From Bactrocera neohumeralis (lineage: Eukaryota; Arthropoda; Insecta; Diptera; Tephritidae), in NCBI RefSeq assembly GCF_024586455.1, contig NC_065921.1:89278061-89342060 (forward strand): a DNA stretch of 64,000 nucleotides, read 5' to 3'. Position 1 is the first letter of the stretch. Every line of letters starts with the position of its first letter. The notes beneath the pieces were generated by a model. That model saw only the letters and a program-made list of their open reading frames with translations. It was not told the DNA's origin and did no database searches. Position numbers and translations under genes: made by a program. Shown piece after piece: positions 24,656 through 36,516 of this stretch.

Positions 24656-27169
24656 TTTTTTTTATTTTTTAGTAGTGATTTTTGACCTGCCAATTAGATT
24701 TTACGCTCACTTATAATGATTTTAAGACATATATAGTATAATGAATGTTTTAAAGTATGTGTACTTAGCTGCATTTATGGTTCAAACAATTATATGGTTT
24801 TGACGGGTCTTACCTGCAAATAGAAAGAAAATCGTAATTGGTGAAAATCATGTCTGAAGAAATTTTTTTATTTTTAGTAAGCATAAGGTAATTATTTCAA
24901 AGCGGCATTCAAATTGCTTGCTGGATAATAAAAATTGAAAATCTAAAGCAATTTGTGTCGACTAAGTGGCGTTGCTTGTCATCTCACAGAAGGCTGCTAT
25001 TAATTCCTACGAAGCTGACTACTTTCGAGTCAGCGCACACAGGCATATTTCAAAACGAGCACAACAGAATGTGACACAATTAATTTCCAATCAAAATTGC
25101 TACAATGCCATGCGCAGGCGCGCAGCATGCCGGCAGCGGCAGGCGATATAAATACACACAAACGCACATACACAGAGTTGTAATGGGAGCTGCCGCAAAC
25201 GCTACCGCCAATTGAGTTTATAGCTGAAAGAATCCGGCAAGCATAGATAGAGCCAGCGAGGAGCGGATAGTTGCCGGCGCAAGTTGCTCCTTGAATTGCT
25301 AACAGCAATTGGGAGACGACGCAAGCAGCATTGGAAGCTGCGACGCTGAAACGCAAACAACTCGACATTCCAAAGCGTTCAAAACACAATTTATTAACAT
25401 TAAAAAATGTTTACAAGCGCTTCACAGCAAACTGGGTGCTTGGCCTGGCGTAGTGCAAAAAAGCGCTCACCGCTGTGGCACTAGAAAGAAATGTGCTATC
25501 ACAGACAGACTCCCAGCAAACGGCAACCCAACGTGTGCCTGCGCTTGTGTGCGGCGCAGCGAAAGACGACAAAATGCAAATGCCGTCAAGTCGACGATTG
25601 ATCTCCATAAATAATGCGACATCATTATCTTTGCGAATAAATACATACAATATTAAATTTACATAGACGCGTTTGTATGCGCGCCTGCATGTGTGTGTGA
25701 GTAGTTATGCAAAACGTAGCGCGGCGGAGCAAACGCAACATCTACCGAAGAAGTGGAGCATCTAATAGTCCCAGCATATATTTGTTCGGCGCACAGCCAC
25801 ACGCGTGTTTGCGCACATACATACAAACACACACACGCATACACATGCATGCCATGCGTTCGCCATAATCATCATCAGTATCAATAACACGATGATTATC
25901 AGCAACTGCAGCGGCATTGGCAGCAGCATTTTGTCGTGCTTCAGCAATGACATGCGGCATGCCACATTAGCGTTGCTTACAACCACGCTGTGGCGCCCCA
26001 AGCATCCTTCACTCGCGGCTGCGCTTGCTTTTCTCTTTCCCTATTTTTTTCCAAATGCCACAAACTCGCTTCTTGGCAGCATGATTTGCGTTTCTTTTAC
26101 AATCTGTATGTGTGCGCGTGTGTGTGGATATGTGTTCTGTGTGCTTGGTAATCCATCAATTACGCTGCTTTGCTGATTCGCTTGTCGCTGCATTGTTGGC
26201 GCTCAACTTAACACAACTCAACCGCACTCAGCGCGCCTTGGCTCATTTCAATTCGACTTGAAGTATTCGCAACGTTTGCTTTGCATGCAACCAAATGCAA
26301 TAAATAGCACGAAGCGGCGGCAAGGTGGATGTATGCTGCTTTTTTTGTTCAATCCTCAAATCCTCAAATTGCTGCACTCCGCTCCCCGCTCCCCGCTCTC
26401 CGCTCTCCTTGCATAGCTGCCTTTGACTGTTTAGCTTTTTGTTGTCTGCCTCATCTCATTTGGCATTTTGGTTTATTGTTTTCCTGTTGATCATTATTAT
26501 TCGCATGCATTTTTAATAAGCTAACAACAACGACAACAAGCGCAGCATATACATAGCATTACCATACTAACCGCGCTCACATGTTGTTACACTTAAAAGC
26601 AAATCTGAATTGGTAATGCCTCAAAACGACTTTCAATCATTCAATGAGCATAAAACCATTTACAACGGACAGACAATCACTCAGGCAAGCCCAATATTTG
26701 CACGCAATGCGAAAGTGATCACGAGGACGTGCCGTGGCTGCGAGCAGGCTGGGAAGTGTGGAGGAACGGCGAAGTTTCTCTAACAAAACTTCGTTCATTT
26801 CAATAGCATTATGCATCGGAGGTAGATGTCACTCAAAATCGGAGTTGAGGAAATATTGAGCTTTGTCTTGATGGAAAATACAAATTTTCATCTCTTCGGA
26901 TCTCTAAAATGTTCCAACAGTTTTTATGAGGGACTGTAACGATTTCATGTTGTATTACTGGAGATAATAGAGTGAGAGAGAGAGAGAGAGAGAAAGAGTA
27001 CGAAACGTCACATTTGACAGGCATAAAAGTTTACTAGTTTTATGATCTCTAAACTGCAAGGAAATGTCGCAAGCTATATAATGAATGTTAGTGGCAACGG
27101 TCCACTTTAAGAACAGAAAAGTTCCTAGATGGAATTACAATCATTCCAGGAATCTGAGGAAACACTACC
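24656..27169. other. No gene recognised; simple-repeat-rich DNA
   Basis: Contains CA/TG runs (25149-25175, 25690-25702, 25820-25845), a CTCCCCG/CTCTCCG short repeat at about 26378-26408 and a GA run at 26974-26993. No exon is supported despite several overlapping open frames around 25.0-26.2 kb. Confidence 0.55.
26974..26993. repeat. (GA)n microsatellite
   Basis: About ten GA units, slightly interrupted at the right edge. Confidence 0.95.
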
Positions 27170-27290
27170 ACACGGTAATACTGAATTTCTAGCCGTTCCC
27201 ATGACAGTCGTGTCTACGTAGCCGGAACGGACCCGGATGTTTTTCCAGCCAAAGACTGTCAACTCGGCAGATTTTTGCCGCTAAAACAAC
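27170..27290 (+). repeat. Candidate dispersed repeat (family C)
   Basis: A block with GACAGTCGTGTCTACGTAGC, an AACGGACCCGGATG core, CAGCCAAAGACTGTCAACTC and then CAACAACAACAA-like sequence. A diverged match with the same order of motifs (ACAGTCGGTTCTACG, then CAGCCAAGGACTGT) lies at about 59540-59600. The class is unknown. Confidence 0.4.
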
Positions 27291-27589
27291 AACAACTCAA
27301 TTTGCAGGTGACGAGAGAACTTGCTTTAATACTAGTTCCATTTATTCCAAAAAAATGTAATTATTTAACTCCACCCAAAGTCTTTGACGTCCCTATTAGT
27401 GTTGTTTAATGTCCGCTTCCCCTCTCCTTTTAGAACTCAAGCTTTGTGTATAAGAAACAGAGTGAACTTGTATTTTGCATATACTTAAACCGCTATTTAT
27501 GCATGCAACTTTCGTCGAATTCGGTACACAAAACAAAGAGAACATAAATGAAATATCATAAATAGAAAAAAATTTAAAAGCAACCTAAA

Positions 27590-28530
27590 ATGCTAAGTAG
27601 ACATGTAAGATATATTAAATTGATGGCGTCAAACGAGCTTATGAACTTTTTTGATCCAAAGGCATACTCCGTGTTAGCAAAGACGTCTTTGAAACAGAGG
27701 GCATTGTCTATTCTAAAAGTACAATGATACTGGGGAACGCAGATGATATTGACATCGGAGACATAAACAACTGAGCCGTCAGCGGTCGAAGCCTTTTCCA
27801 GGCTAAAAAACATCCGAAAGTGGTTGGTCTTGTGATGAACTAGGATACGACAGAGTACTTGGAGGCCACATACAAAGATTCCTCCCGTCTTGGGAGCTAC
27901 GTAACTGTTGGCAACTATACATACATTTGAAAAAGTTAAGGACTTTGTATAACTCCGAACCAGCATAAATTGCACTAGTAATTGAAATCTGGAGGTCAGG
28001 CGTAGTATAACTCTTGCCAACGGTGCTACTTTGGGATCGGTATACAATTGAGAAAGCAGATCTCTCTCGACGACAAAAATTATGCTCTATTAGTCTCTTA
28101 TCATTCCCGTCCTATTATACAGCGCAAATACATGGACGATGACGATCCGAGGTGGGAAAGCACTTGAAGCACTGCAGAGAACTATTCTCCGCAAAATCTT
28201 TGGAGCCGTCCGCTTGAGCGAGGAATATCTAAAAAGACAAAACCATGAACTGTATGAGCTTCCATGGATATAATTAAGCGTATAAAAATACAACGAATGC
28301 GCTGGTTAAGCCATCTCGATTGCATGAAAGGTGATGCTCCAGTGAAATCTTCCTTCGATTCGAGACCCATGGCTAGACAACGGAAGCATCCAGTGGAAGG
28401 ACTAAGTGGATAGCGACCAGTCTGCGATTGGGATGTACAACAGACGATAAAAGCAACTGGCGTAGTTTAGCGATACCGGCTCAGACCGACCCACGGGTGT
28501 AGTGGAAAGAGGAAGGAGAAGAATATGACA
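27590..28530 (+). pseudogene. RTE-like LINE relic: reverse transcriptase palm to C-terminus
   Basis: The plus strand carries scattered but ordered reverse transcriptase remains. At about 27730 the catalytic YADD box has become NADDIDI. It is followed by a thumb region with VVGLVMN. After further decay, KALEALQRTILRKIFGAVRL lies near 28155-28215 and HELYELPWI at about 28245. Downstream, the C-terminal zinc-finger-like tail is only faintly traceable to about 28530. Frames change repeatedly and many stops occur. The long minus-strand open frame across 27574-28047 is an accident of this decayed sequence. The family is the same as the relics at 29.7-30.3 kb and 45.6-46.4 kb. Confidence 0.72.
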
Positions 28531-29714
28531 GAAAAGCACTAAAGGCATAATAAATTGCTATCGATAACCGAATTGGCCTTCTTTCAGAAAATATGAGCTT
28601 TTGCACGCTTTAGAGTGCTTTCCAAATAAATAATAACATGTAAATATTCAAAAACGATGTAAAATGCGAACCCCGCCTCAAGAAATTTTATAAATTTAAT
28701 TTTCTCAACTAGAAATCCTTCCAAAATTACAGCACTTGTCCCAGCTGTCGGTCGCTTTCCAAAACATACACTCGATATCGCTCGTAAACGAACACAGATC
28801 TCCGTAAAGATCGGCCGAACCTGATTAATCGTTGATTTCGCGCACACACCCAGAAAAGAGTCGGCAAACAACTTCCCCGGTGATGACCTCTAACTAATCC
28901 ACGCGGCGGCGCACTGGCGTAGCGTTGCGCTGTGTTCGCACATTTTAATTAGCCACTAAAGTGCCAATGAAGGCCCGAAAGTCGCGCGGTGCTCGTGTGC
29001 ACTTGTCGCGTTCATTTGGCGTACCGTAATCGAGATCATTAGACGACAACTGCTGTTGCGGCGGTCGACGCAGTTGTTGTTGTTAGATGCCAGCGATATC
29101 GGTGGCAAATCGCTTGATCTCAGTGGGGACAGCAACAACAACAATCACCGTTTATTTTATTTTCCAATTTTTGTATTTGTTTACAGAAGCAGCCAGGCGG
29201 TTATGTGTGCGTTACAGCTTTTATTAAGCAACTCAGCGGCTTATCGGTAGCAGTGCATCGACAATTTAAACGCTGTGTGCAGCATAAATTTTTCACCACG
29301 CTTTCCACATGTTGCAAGCACTACATGGTGTTTGTGTGTTTTGCGCTCACTTCATTCTTTTTACCACAATTTCGGTGTTGTCGTGGTTGTTGTGGATGCA
29401 CCTTTCGCTTTGGCGAGCGATTTGAATTTAACCAGCGCGACTCACGCAGCGCCAGATTAAATGCGAGCAATTCAGTCCCGGGCGACCAGTGTCAGTGTAA
29501 TTTGAGACATTATAGCAATAAAAACAACATACTGACAACAACTAGCAGTAGCTACTTGGTTGAAAGTGGCACACAGCGTTGCATGTGGCAAGTGGTGGCA
29601 CCGCAAATAATTTTAGTGCTTATTTTGCATACTTTCTTTAATTATTTGGTTCATTACTTTCGACAAAATAAAAATTTCCGACCTTCACTCCTTTTTTTTT
29701 TTAAAACAGTCTAA
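28531..29714. other. No gene recognised; contains a GC-richer block
   Basis: 28880-29150 is GC-richer, with CGGCGGCG-type sequence and GTTGTTGTT/CAACAACAA runs. A short methionine-initiated frame at 28967-29029 codes for only 20 residues. I cannot show it is an exon. Confidence 0.5.
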
Positions 29715-30290
29715 TTTTTGGAACACGTCTTGAGATCCTTCAAATCTTGGCTGTTTGGCGAGTTACTTTTAGGACTGGAGCTGGAGTGTTTTCGTCCATT
29801 CGGACAACATGACCCATGACCTAGCCAACTTGGCCCTGTATTTTAATTCGCTGAACTATGTCAATTTCGTCGTATATTTGATACAACTCATCGTTTCATC
29901 GAATTCGATTCGATATTCGCGGTGGTAAACTCGCAAAGGACCATACATCCTTCGCAGAACTTTTCTCTCGAAAAGTCACAACGTCGACTCATCAGATGTT
30001 GTCGTCGTCCATGCTTCTGCACCATATAGAAGGACTGGAATAATGAGTGACTTACCTGTATAGAGATCGTCGAGAGGACTACTCAATCCGAAGTAACACC
30101 TGTTAGCAAGAAATATTCTGCGTTGGATTTCGAGGCTGACGTTGTTGTTGGTGTTGATGCTTGTTCCAAGATAGACGAACGACACTACGAGATCGAAGTG
30201 GGGTCTAGTCGCGAGTGCGGCGACTGTTTGTTTGATGACAGGAGATATATCGCTCTCTCTAACCAAAATGAAATAATTAACGGTCACTTC
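29715..30290 (-). pseudogene. RTE-like LINE relic: C-terminal third of reverse transcriptase
   Basis: The minus strand from about 30287 reads as the thumb and connection region of the same RTE-like family: VVSFVYLGTSINTNNNVSLE, RIFLANRCYFGLSSPLDDLY and IPVLLYGAEAWTT, then SDESTL at 29976. It continues after a frame change as a V-ERKVLRRMYGP-like stretch and a short tail to about 29715, with stops. Upstream palm and endonuclease regions are missing, so it is 5'-truncated. The 103-residue open segment makes it the best preserved RTE-like piece in the window. Confidence 0.85.
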
Positions 30291-31689
30291 ATTTTTTGCG
30301 GTGCATTTTATTGCGTCTCATGAACGCCGAACTAGTTCACATTTTAATTTGAAAACTGTATGCGCATGTGTATGTGTGGTGACTTAATGATCTGCTTTCG
30401 GAATTTTCACAAGATAAATAAGCCAAAAAGAGAGAGCGAAAGAGTGCAGCAAAGCGACTCCGCTGAAAGCAAAACACTAAACTGCGCATTTAATTTGCTT
30501 AAATGTTCAATTAAATTTACATGATTTGCAGTTTGCTGTCGTGAATGGGTTAATGGCAGCGGCATTAAGTGCTTTAGAAACGAAAACAACAACAACAACA
30601 ATTATAGAAAAAGTAAACAGCATCTTGCATATAATAATAGAGTGTGGCCGTGAGGGGGCCGAACGCGACTTGCCAACGACGAGCGACGGACCAAAATGAC
30701 GCTAACGGTTAATTTGCAATAAATGAGGCAGAAATGTGGCACACGAATCTGTCAACTACGCATTGCGACCAATAATAACAACAACACACACAATAGGCAT
30801 AGACACAGCTGTTGCGCTTGGCAATTACAAAAGCGGCAAACGCTGGTAAGCAAATTCCAGCTAAACGCGCGCGACGTAAGGCGCATGCGCACCGCTCACT
30901 CACTGCCAGCACAGTCACAGCGCATGTGACACTCGGAAAAAGGGGCTGGCTGTGTTGGGGGTGTGCGACGCGTGGGCACAATGAAAACCAAAATTAAAAA
31001 TACACACTCACAAAATCGGTTAATTGCGCATGCGTGCCAGCCGCTGACAAAAAACTGGCAAACTGCAGACAAAAGCCATAAACATTTGCTCTACTTTTAC
31101 GCCACTTCGGTTGCTTTGACATTAATGGCAGCCCGCTAGAGCACACTGCCATTCGCCAAGAATTCCAGCGCTGCGCATGCGCGCTTGTAATGCCGCGCTT
31201 AATGGCTGTTTTCGCGCTTCTAATTGATTAGTATTGTGTTGACTTGCATATTTGCTTAATGTAGGCGATGCGTGGTGCTTCGTGGGCTTAATGAATATGA
31301 TTTAAAAGAGTTCACGCGAGCTATATGGTAATGGCTATTAATTAGTATTTATTATCTGATCAGATATAAAATTTTTTTTAGACGTTCAGTTTCGAGTATC
31401 TGGTGACAGGATTGTAGCAGTATTCGTTTGGCTAAGCCTTACACCCCAGTTGTCAGCATTGAAGATAGAAGTTTTACCATTCTCTTTGAGTATCCGCACA
31501 CTCTCTTTTTTAAATCCAATTAGTTAACTTTGTTATTGCTTTCATAACAAATTTTTTTTGAGAAGAGAGAGACAAAGAAAAGATCAGTTGAAGACAGCTG
31601 GTTTGTACGGAACGTAATAGGATTGCTTTTCTTCCGTCGCGACTGTACTTCGGAGAGTGCGCGCACCAATTGGATTCGGTAGAGGGCAT
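30291..31689. other. No gene recognised
   Basis: Includes CAACAACAAC runs (30585-30600 and 30775-30795) and a GC-richer stretch at 30830-31010. Nothing recognisable in 31310-31690, which directly precedes a mariner relic and may hold its unrecognisable 5' end. Confidence 0.5.
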
Positions 31690-32294
31690 TCCAGCTAAAG
31701 AACGAACAGCCGATCAGTTGTCTCCGAGCACCAGATGTTGCTTTAGCAAGCAGTAGTGTGTTTCGGTGGCACCAGGCCTTTTTGGAGAGCTGGGAAGTCG
31801 TCGCTGATGAATGAGTAAATCCAAAGTAAAAACGATGCTCATTGTCTTTTTTGACATCAAAGGCTTTGTCCACCATGAATTTGTTTTGGCGTTGACGGTT
31901 TGTCCAGGAGGACGTGGAAGTCTCAAGAGACTAAAACGAAGGGTCAATCGGGTGCGACAAGACATCGCAGGCGATTGGAAGTTACACCACGTCAACGCCC
32001 CGGCTCACACTGCCTTTCTTGTGAACAGCTATCTAACCAAAGCCGGCATCCCAGCGCTTCCGTATACGCCCTACATCCTTGTTGCCTTGCCTGAAAAGAT
32101 CAATGGAAGGCCAGCTTGAGACGACAGAGGGGATCCAAGCAGCATGCACCTCGGCTCTCAAGCTTGGAACTCGCGCTAGCAGCGCTGCATCGATGCAGAA
32201 GGAGCTTAGTTTGAAAGTTTTTAAAGACATGTAATAATTGATTTAAAAATGTTGTTAAATCGACTCAGTCCAATTACTTTCTGGACAAATCCTG
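31690..32294 (+). pseudogene. Mariner relic, internally deleted (third lineage)
   Basis: A short N-terminal trace (VFRWHQAFLESWEVVADE, about 31755-31808) is joined directly to the catalytic half at 31811: SKSKVKTMLIVFFDIKGFVH, then RLKRRVNRVRQDIAGDWKLH and a second catalytic block reading LHHVNAPAHTAFL. There Asp has become Val. The third aspartate block is unrecognisable (PYILVALPEK). The C-terminal remains run to about 32230. The 3' inverted repeat follows (TTACTTTCTGGACAAATCCT) and ends at about 32294 before TA. I could not find the 5' inverted repeat. The deletion removes most of the DNA-binding domain and the first catalytic aspartate. Confidence 0.85.
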
Positions 32295-32296
32295 TA

Positions 32297-34620
32297 TATT
32301 CAATTCAAATTAGTCAGTTGCAGAGTTTCCACTTTCTACCTTTCTAATATGCGCTCCTAAATGTAAACTATATTTTATGCTACGACTTCTGTTGTAGAGA
32401 TATCAGGAGCAAATTTTAGCAGCTCAAGTTGTAAAGCATAGTTTGTATGTGGAAATATTGATTGGACTTTATTTTTGGCCTTTTTAAGAGACATAAGTTC
32501 CATTTATTATAAATTTTTGGGATTTTTGCAGCTTTTACTAGAACATTTGCCATAGCCAACTATGTGGCATACCAGCTTGCTGCTTCAATATACACTTCCG
32601 GCGCTACAAAGCATACTTATACAAATATGTTATATTATAAACATTAGGGTAGGCCAAAAAAAATATTTGTTTTCTTTCCACTCGGTGCTTTGAAAAATAG
32701 GTTATTAGACACTTCTATGAAAATCTTTCTAAATGAGGGTAGGTCCTCCGCCTATAAAGGTCTAATATTTGTTTAATTAAAAAAAATTTTTTGATTATTG
32801 TTAGCTTTGAATATCTTTTATATTATGAATAACTTAACCTCATACTTGTTGAGATTTTCGTTGATGTGTCTAAGGATGTTTTTTTTTCAGGGTACAAATT
32901 TTTTTTGACCCCCCTAATGTGCATGTTCAAAAAATAATTTTTTTTTTTACCCACCCTAATGCACTTGCTTATAAGTAAGTAAATATGTGCCCATGTATTA
33001 TTATTGCATTGTGTTGGCAAGCGTCTGTGGCAACAAAACTGCGTAACTGCGTTTAATGCAAAATAATGTTTTATGCAAATTACACAACTGCAATTGTAAC
33101 AACAACAACCACATACACGCACACACACGCACACGGCTATTCCCTTCATCATTTGCCATTTTTGTGCACGAAACACAACCGTTGCAGCAGATGCTGGCCG
33201 TTGTTGTGTTGTTGTTGCAGCTGCAACATCTGCAGTTACTTCTTCATTTCGTGTGTCTGCTGGCCACTGCCCGCCACCGTTGGCCACACTGAAGCCATGC
33301 AGCAGCTGAAATTCTGCAAGCATCTGCCGGCACAATCACTGGTGGCAGCAGCAGCAAAAACAACTATGCGGATTAGACTTATTTGCAGGCCTACGCTTCG
33401 GCTAACTTGCATATTGTATGAGTATTTAGTAGATGTCGCATTGTTGTTGTTTGTGCAGGAATTGCAACTACTTAATGCCAGCCACTGTGCGCTCAGTACG
33501 CCTACCAAACGCTCACACACATACACGCATACACGCATACACACGCACACATACTTCCGCACACGTGCGTTGCAAGCAGCCTTTGTACATAATTTTATAA
33601 ATCTTCTGCAACAGCCACTTCCTTCCACCGTCCTGCTGTTGGCACTTCCCTGCTGCCGCCACCGCCACCGCCGCCGTTGCTGACAATGTCAACGACAACT
33701 GGCAATGCCATTATTCTGGCGTAGCTGCAACAATCGCCCCTGTCTTCCGCAGTTGAGTTTTGCTTTCTTCCACATCGGCTCTTGGCCGTCGCAAGCATTC
33801 GTTGATCATGTTTAGTTGTGTGCGTGTGTGCGTGTGGCAGTCAGTGGGGAATGGTGTGACAAGTGACCGTTTCATCAGCTTCTCCACACAGTAGGACAAC
33901 TCACCGGCACACGCGTCGCTCATACTTGCGAGACACTCGACCGTCGCACTTACTGTGCTTTCTTCTGCTGGCCTGGACCACCCACCACACATAAACATAC
34001 ACACACACCCATACACATGTGCATTTATAATCTAATAGTTTTGCAGCTAGCTGTTAGCTGTTGGGCCAATTGTAGCAGCCTTCCAGCCAGGATTACATGT
34101 CAAAAGTTTTAAGTCTTCTCATCACTTAATTGCATTTATGTATACGTACTGTATGTATGTATGTATGTATATAATATATTAGTAGCTTGTGTAGCTGCAT
34201 ATGTGTGTGAGTGTTTGTAATGCGATTTCAGTCGTGTTAGTAACTCGCATTTTAGATTTGAATATGCAAATGCCCGTTCTGTCTGAATTTCGTATTATTT
34301 TTAATTAGAAAAAGTTCTCAACAGAAATACTATATTTATTATTGTTGCTATTGCCATGCTTAGTGCGGCTCGGCTCTACAGTTGAGTGTTCGTCGGTGGC
34401 AGTGGCTATTTGCATTTATATTCGTAATTGTATTTCAAAATATCTCGAACTTTTTCATTCTGCTAATTTTGTTTATAAGAATAAAGCATCTCTTGAGAGC
34501 TGGCTCCTTTTTTATATTTATTATATCTAATACTAGTCTGCGAACATATTATGAAGTAATGGTGATAAAGAAAAATTACGATATATCTTTTAGATGATAT
34601 TTTTTTGTAGGAAATGATAC
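32297..34620. other. No gene recognised; simple-repeat-rich DNA
   Basis: Contains CA runs (33112-33135 and 33515-33550), CAG/GTT-type trinucleotide clusters (33185-33235), homopolymer T runs near 32880-32950 and a GTAT run at 34151-34170. Long open frames on both strands at 32.8-33.7 kb are low-complexity. Confidence 0.55.
34151..34170. repeat. (GTAT)n microsatellite
   Basis: Five GTAT units. Confidence 0.9.
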
Positions 34621-34689
34621 AAAAACAAGAAAATCGTTAACTTCGGCTGCACCGAAGTTAATATACCCTTCACAGGTGCATTTCTTTTA

Positions 34690-35760
34690 GTAACTATGTG
34701 CTCAGTTTGTATGGAAGCTATATGCTATAGTAACCCGATCTGAACAATTTTTTCGGAGAATATATTGTTACCTTAAGCAGTAATCTAGGTCGAATCTCGT
34801 GAAGATATATCGTCAAATGAGGAAGTTTCCCATGCAAGCATTTGATTCCGATCATCAGCTGTATACTATAGTTAACCGATCTAAACAATTTCTTCGGAGA
34901 TTACATTGTTGCCTTAGGAAATAATATATACCAAATTTCGTGAATATATCTTGTCAAATGAGGAAGTTTCCCATGCAAGCATTTGATTCCGATCATTCAG
35001 TTTGTATGGCAGCTATATGCTATATTTAACCGATTTTAACAATTTCTTCGGAGATTACATTGTTGCCTTAGGAAATAATATATACCAAATTTGGGGAATA
35101 TATCTTGTCAAATGAGGAAGTTTTCCATGCAAGCATTTGATTCCGATCATTCAGTTTGTATGGCAGCTGATATAGTTAACCGATCTGAACAATTTCTTCG
35201 GAGATTACATTGTTGCCTTAGGAAATAATATATACCAAATTTGGGGAATATATCTTGTCAAATGAGGAAGTTTCCCATGCAAGCATTTGATTCCGATCAT
35301 TCAGTTTGTATGGCAGCTATATGATATAGTTAACCGATCTGAACAATTTCTTCGGAGATTACATTGTTGCCTTAGAAAATAATATATACCAAATTTAGAG
35401 AATATATCTTGTCAAATGAGGAAGTTTCCCATGAATATATCTTGTTTGTATGGCAAATGATATAGTTAACCGAGAACAATTTTTCGGAGATTACATTGTT
35501 GCCTTATAATATATACCAAATTTGGGGAATATATCTTGTCAAATGAGGAAGTTTCCCATGCAAGCATTTGATTCCGATCATTCAGTTTGTATGGCAGCTA
35601 TATGATATAGTTAACCGATCTGAACAATTTCTTCGGAGATTACATTGTTGCCTTAGGAAATAATATATACCAAATTTGGGGAATATATCTTGTCAAATGT
35701 GAAAGTTTTTCATACATGCATTTAATTCCGATCGTTCAGTTTGTATGGCAGCTATATGTT
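34690..35760. repeat. Tandem array of about 154 bp units
   Basis: The anchor GGAAGTTT (or a variant) begins at about 34821, 34962, 35116, 35266, 35420, 35547 and 35701. The spacings are 141, 154, 150, 154, 127 and 154. Units between about 34960 and 35700 are nearly identical apart from small deletions, including one 127 bp unit that also carries a local rearrangement near 35430. Such homogeneity contrasts with the diverged flanking units and suggests recent local expansion. Confidence 0.92.
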
Positions 35761-36449
35761 ATAGTGGTCAACTTTGGCAAAACTAAAGCTGTTCTAACCT
35801 CCTCAGGTGTTTTTTGTTTTATATAAAGGCACCTTCATAGTGATTTTTGTCAGTAAGTTTGCATGGCAGCTATATGATATAGTTGTCCGATCTAATATAT
35901 TTGTTCTTGATAATAACTCATCCGAATTTTGTGAGGATATCTCGTCAAATGAAGCTCTTTTCCAAAAGAGGACTTGAGTTTGATCATTCAGTCTGTATGG
36001 CAGCTATATGCTACAGTGATCCGATCGAAACAATTTCTTCGGATATTACATAAATACTTTATTCATTACACCATACAAAATTTCGTGTGGATATCTCATC
36101 AACTGGAAAAGTTTTTCATACTATATGCTATAGTGATCGATCGAAAAAATTTCTTCAGGGATAGCACCGTTATCTTGGATGATAACCCGTACCAAATTTC
36201 GTGAGGATATTTCTTAAAATGAAAACATTTTTCATACAAAAATTTGATTCCGATCGTTCAGTTTATATGGCAGCTATGTGCTTTAGTGATCCGATATCTG
36301 CGATTTCGACAAATGAGCAGCTTCATCAGGATTAAAGAAAGTTTGCGAAATTTCAGATCGATATCTCAAAAACTGTGCGAGTAGTTCATGTATATGCCAA
36401 CGGATGGACCGACATGGTTATATCGACTCATCTATTCACACTGGTCATT

Positions 36450-36472
36450 TATATATATATATATATATATAT
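36450..36472. repeat. (AT)n microsatellite in the tail of family A
   Basis: Eleven AT units at the junction of the GTTATATCGACTC block and the ACGTCAGAGACC block. Confidence 0.95.
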
Positions 36473-36516
36473 GTAGCTTTTAAGAAGAAACGTCAGAGAC
36501 CCTATAAAGTATAACA

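Larger units (their letters stand above)
34626..36500 (-). repeat. Family A dispersed repeat with expanded internal array
   Basis: Oriented with its hairpin end at the left. CAAG at 34626-34629 is the complement of the terminal CTTG. It is followed inward by a perfect 9-base stem with a 5-base loop at 34638-34660 (TAACTTCGG, loop, CCGAAGTTA) and the TATACCCTTC block. The body is a tandem array of about 150-154 bp units from about 34690 to 35760. Each unit holds GTATGGCAGCTATATG, ACCGATCTGAACAATTTCTT and GAAGTTTCCCATGCAAGCAT. More diverged units run to about 36300. A tail with ATATCTCAAAAACTG, a degenerate GGACCGACATGG tract, an AT run and ACGTCAGAGACCCTATAAAG follows. No coding capacity. Confidence 0.9.

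Noticed and set aside
27574..28047. 157-residue minus-strand open frame
   Set aside because: It lies antisense to ordered RTE-like reverse transcriptase remains (NADDIDI box) and has no recognisable domain. It is a chance shadow.
28967..29029. 20-codon methionine-initiated frame in a GC-richer island, possibly a first coding exon
   Set aside because: The candidate splice donor is weak and overlaps the stop; there is no homology. Kept only as a low-interest finding for the region.
29205..29714. 169-residue plus-strand open frame
   Set aside because: Phe/Cys/His-rich, no domain, runs into a poly-T tract; no supporting start or splice context.
33066..33683. 205-residue plus-strand open frame, with long minus-strand frames over the same DNA (32823-33335, 33236-33628)
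   Set aside because: Composition follows CA, CAG and GTT repeats (Thr/His, Cys, Leu runs). Frames are open on both strands at once and no domain is recognisable.
34690..35760. Regularly spaced repeats that might suggest a CRISPR-like array
   Set aside because: The repeated unit is the whole 154 bp with no unique spacers, in an insect-type genome, and it belongs to a dispersed repeat.
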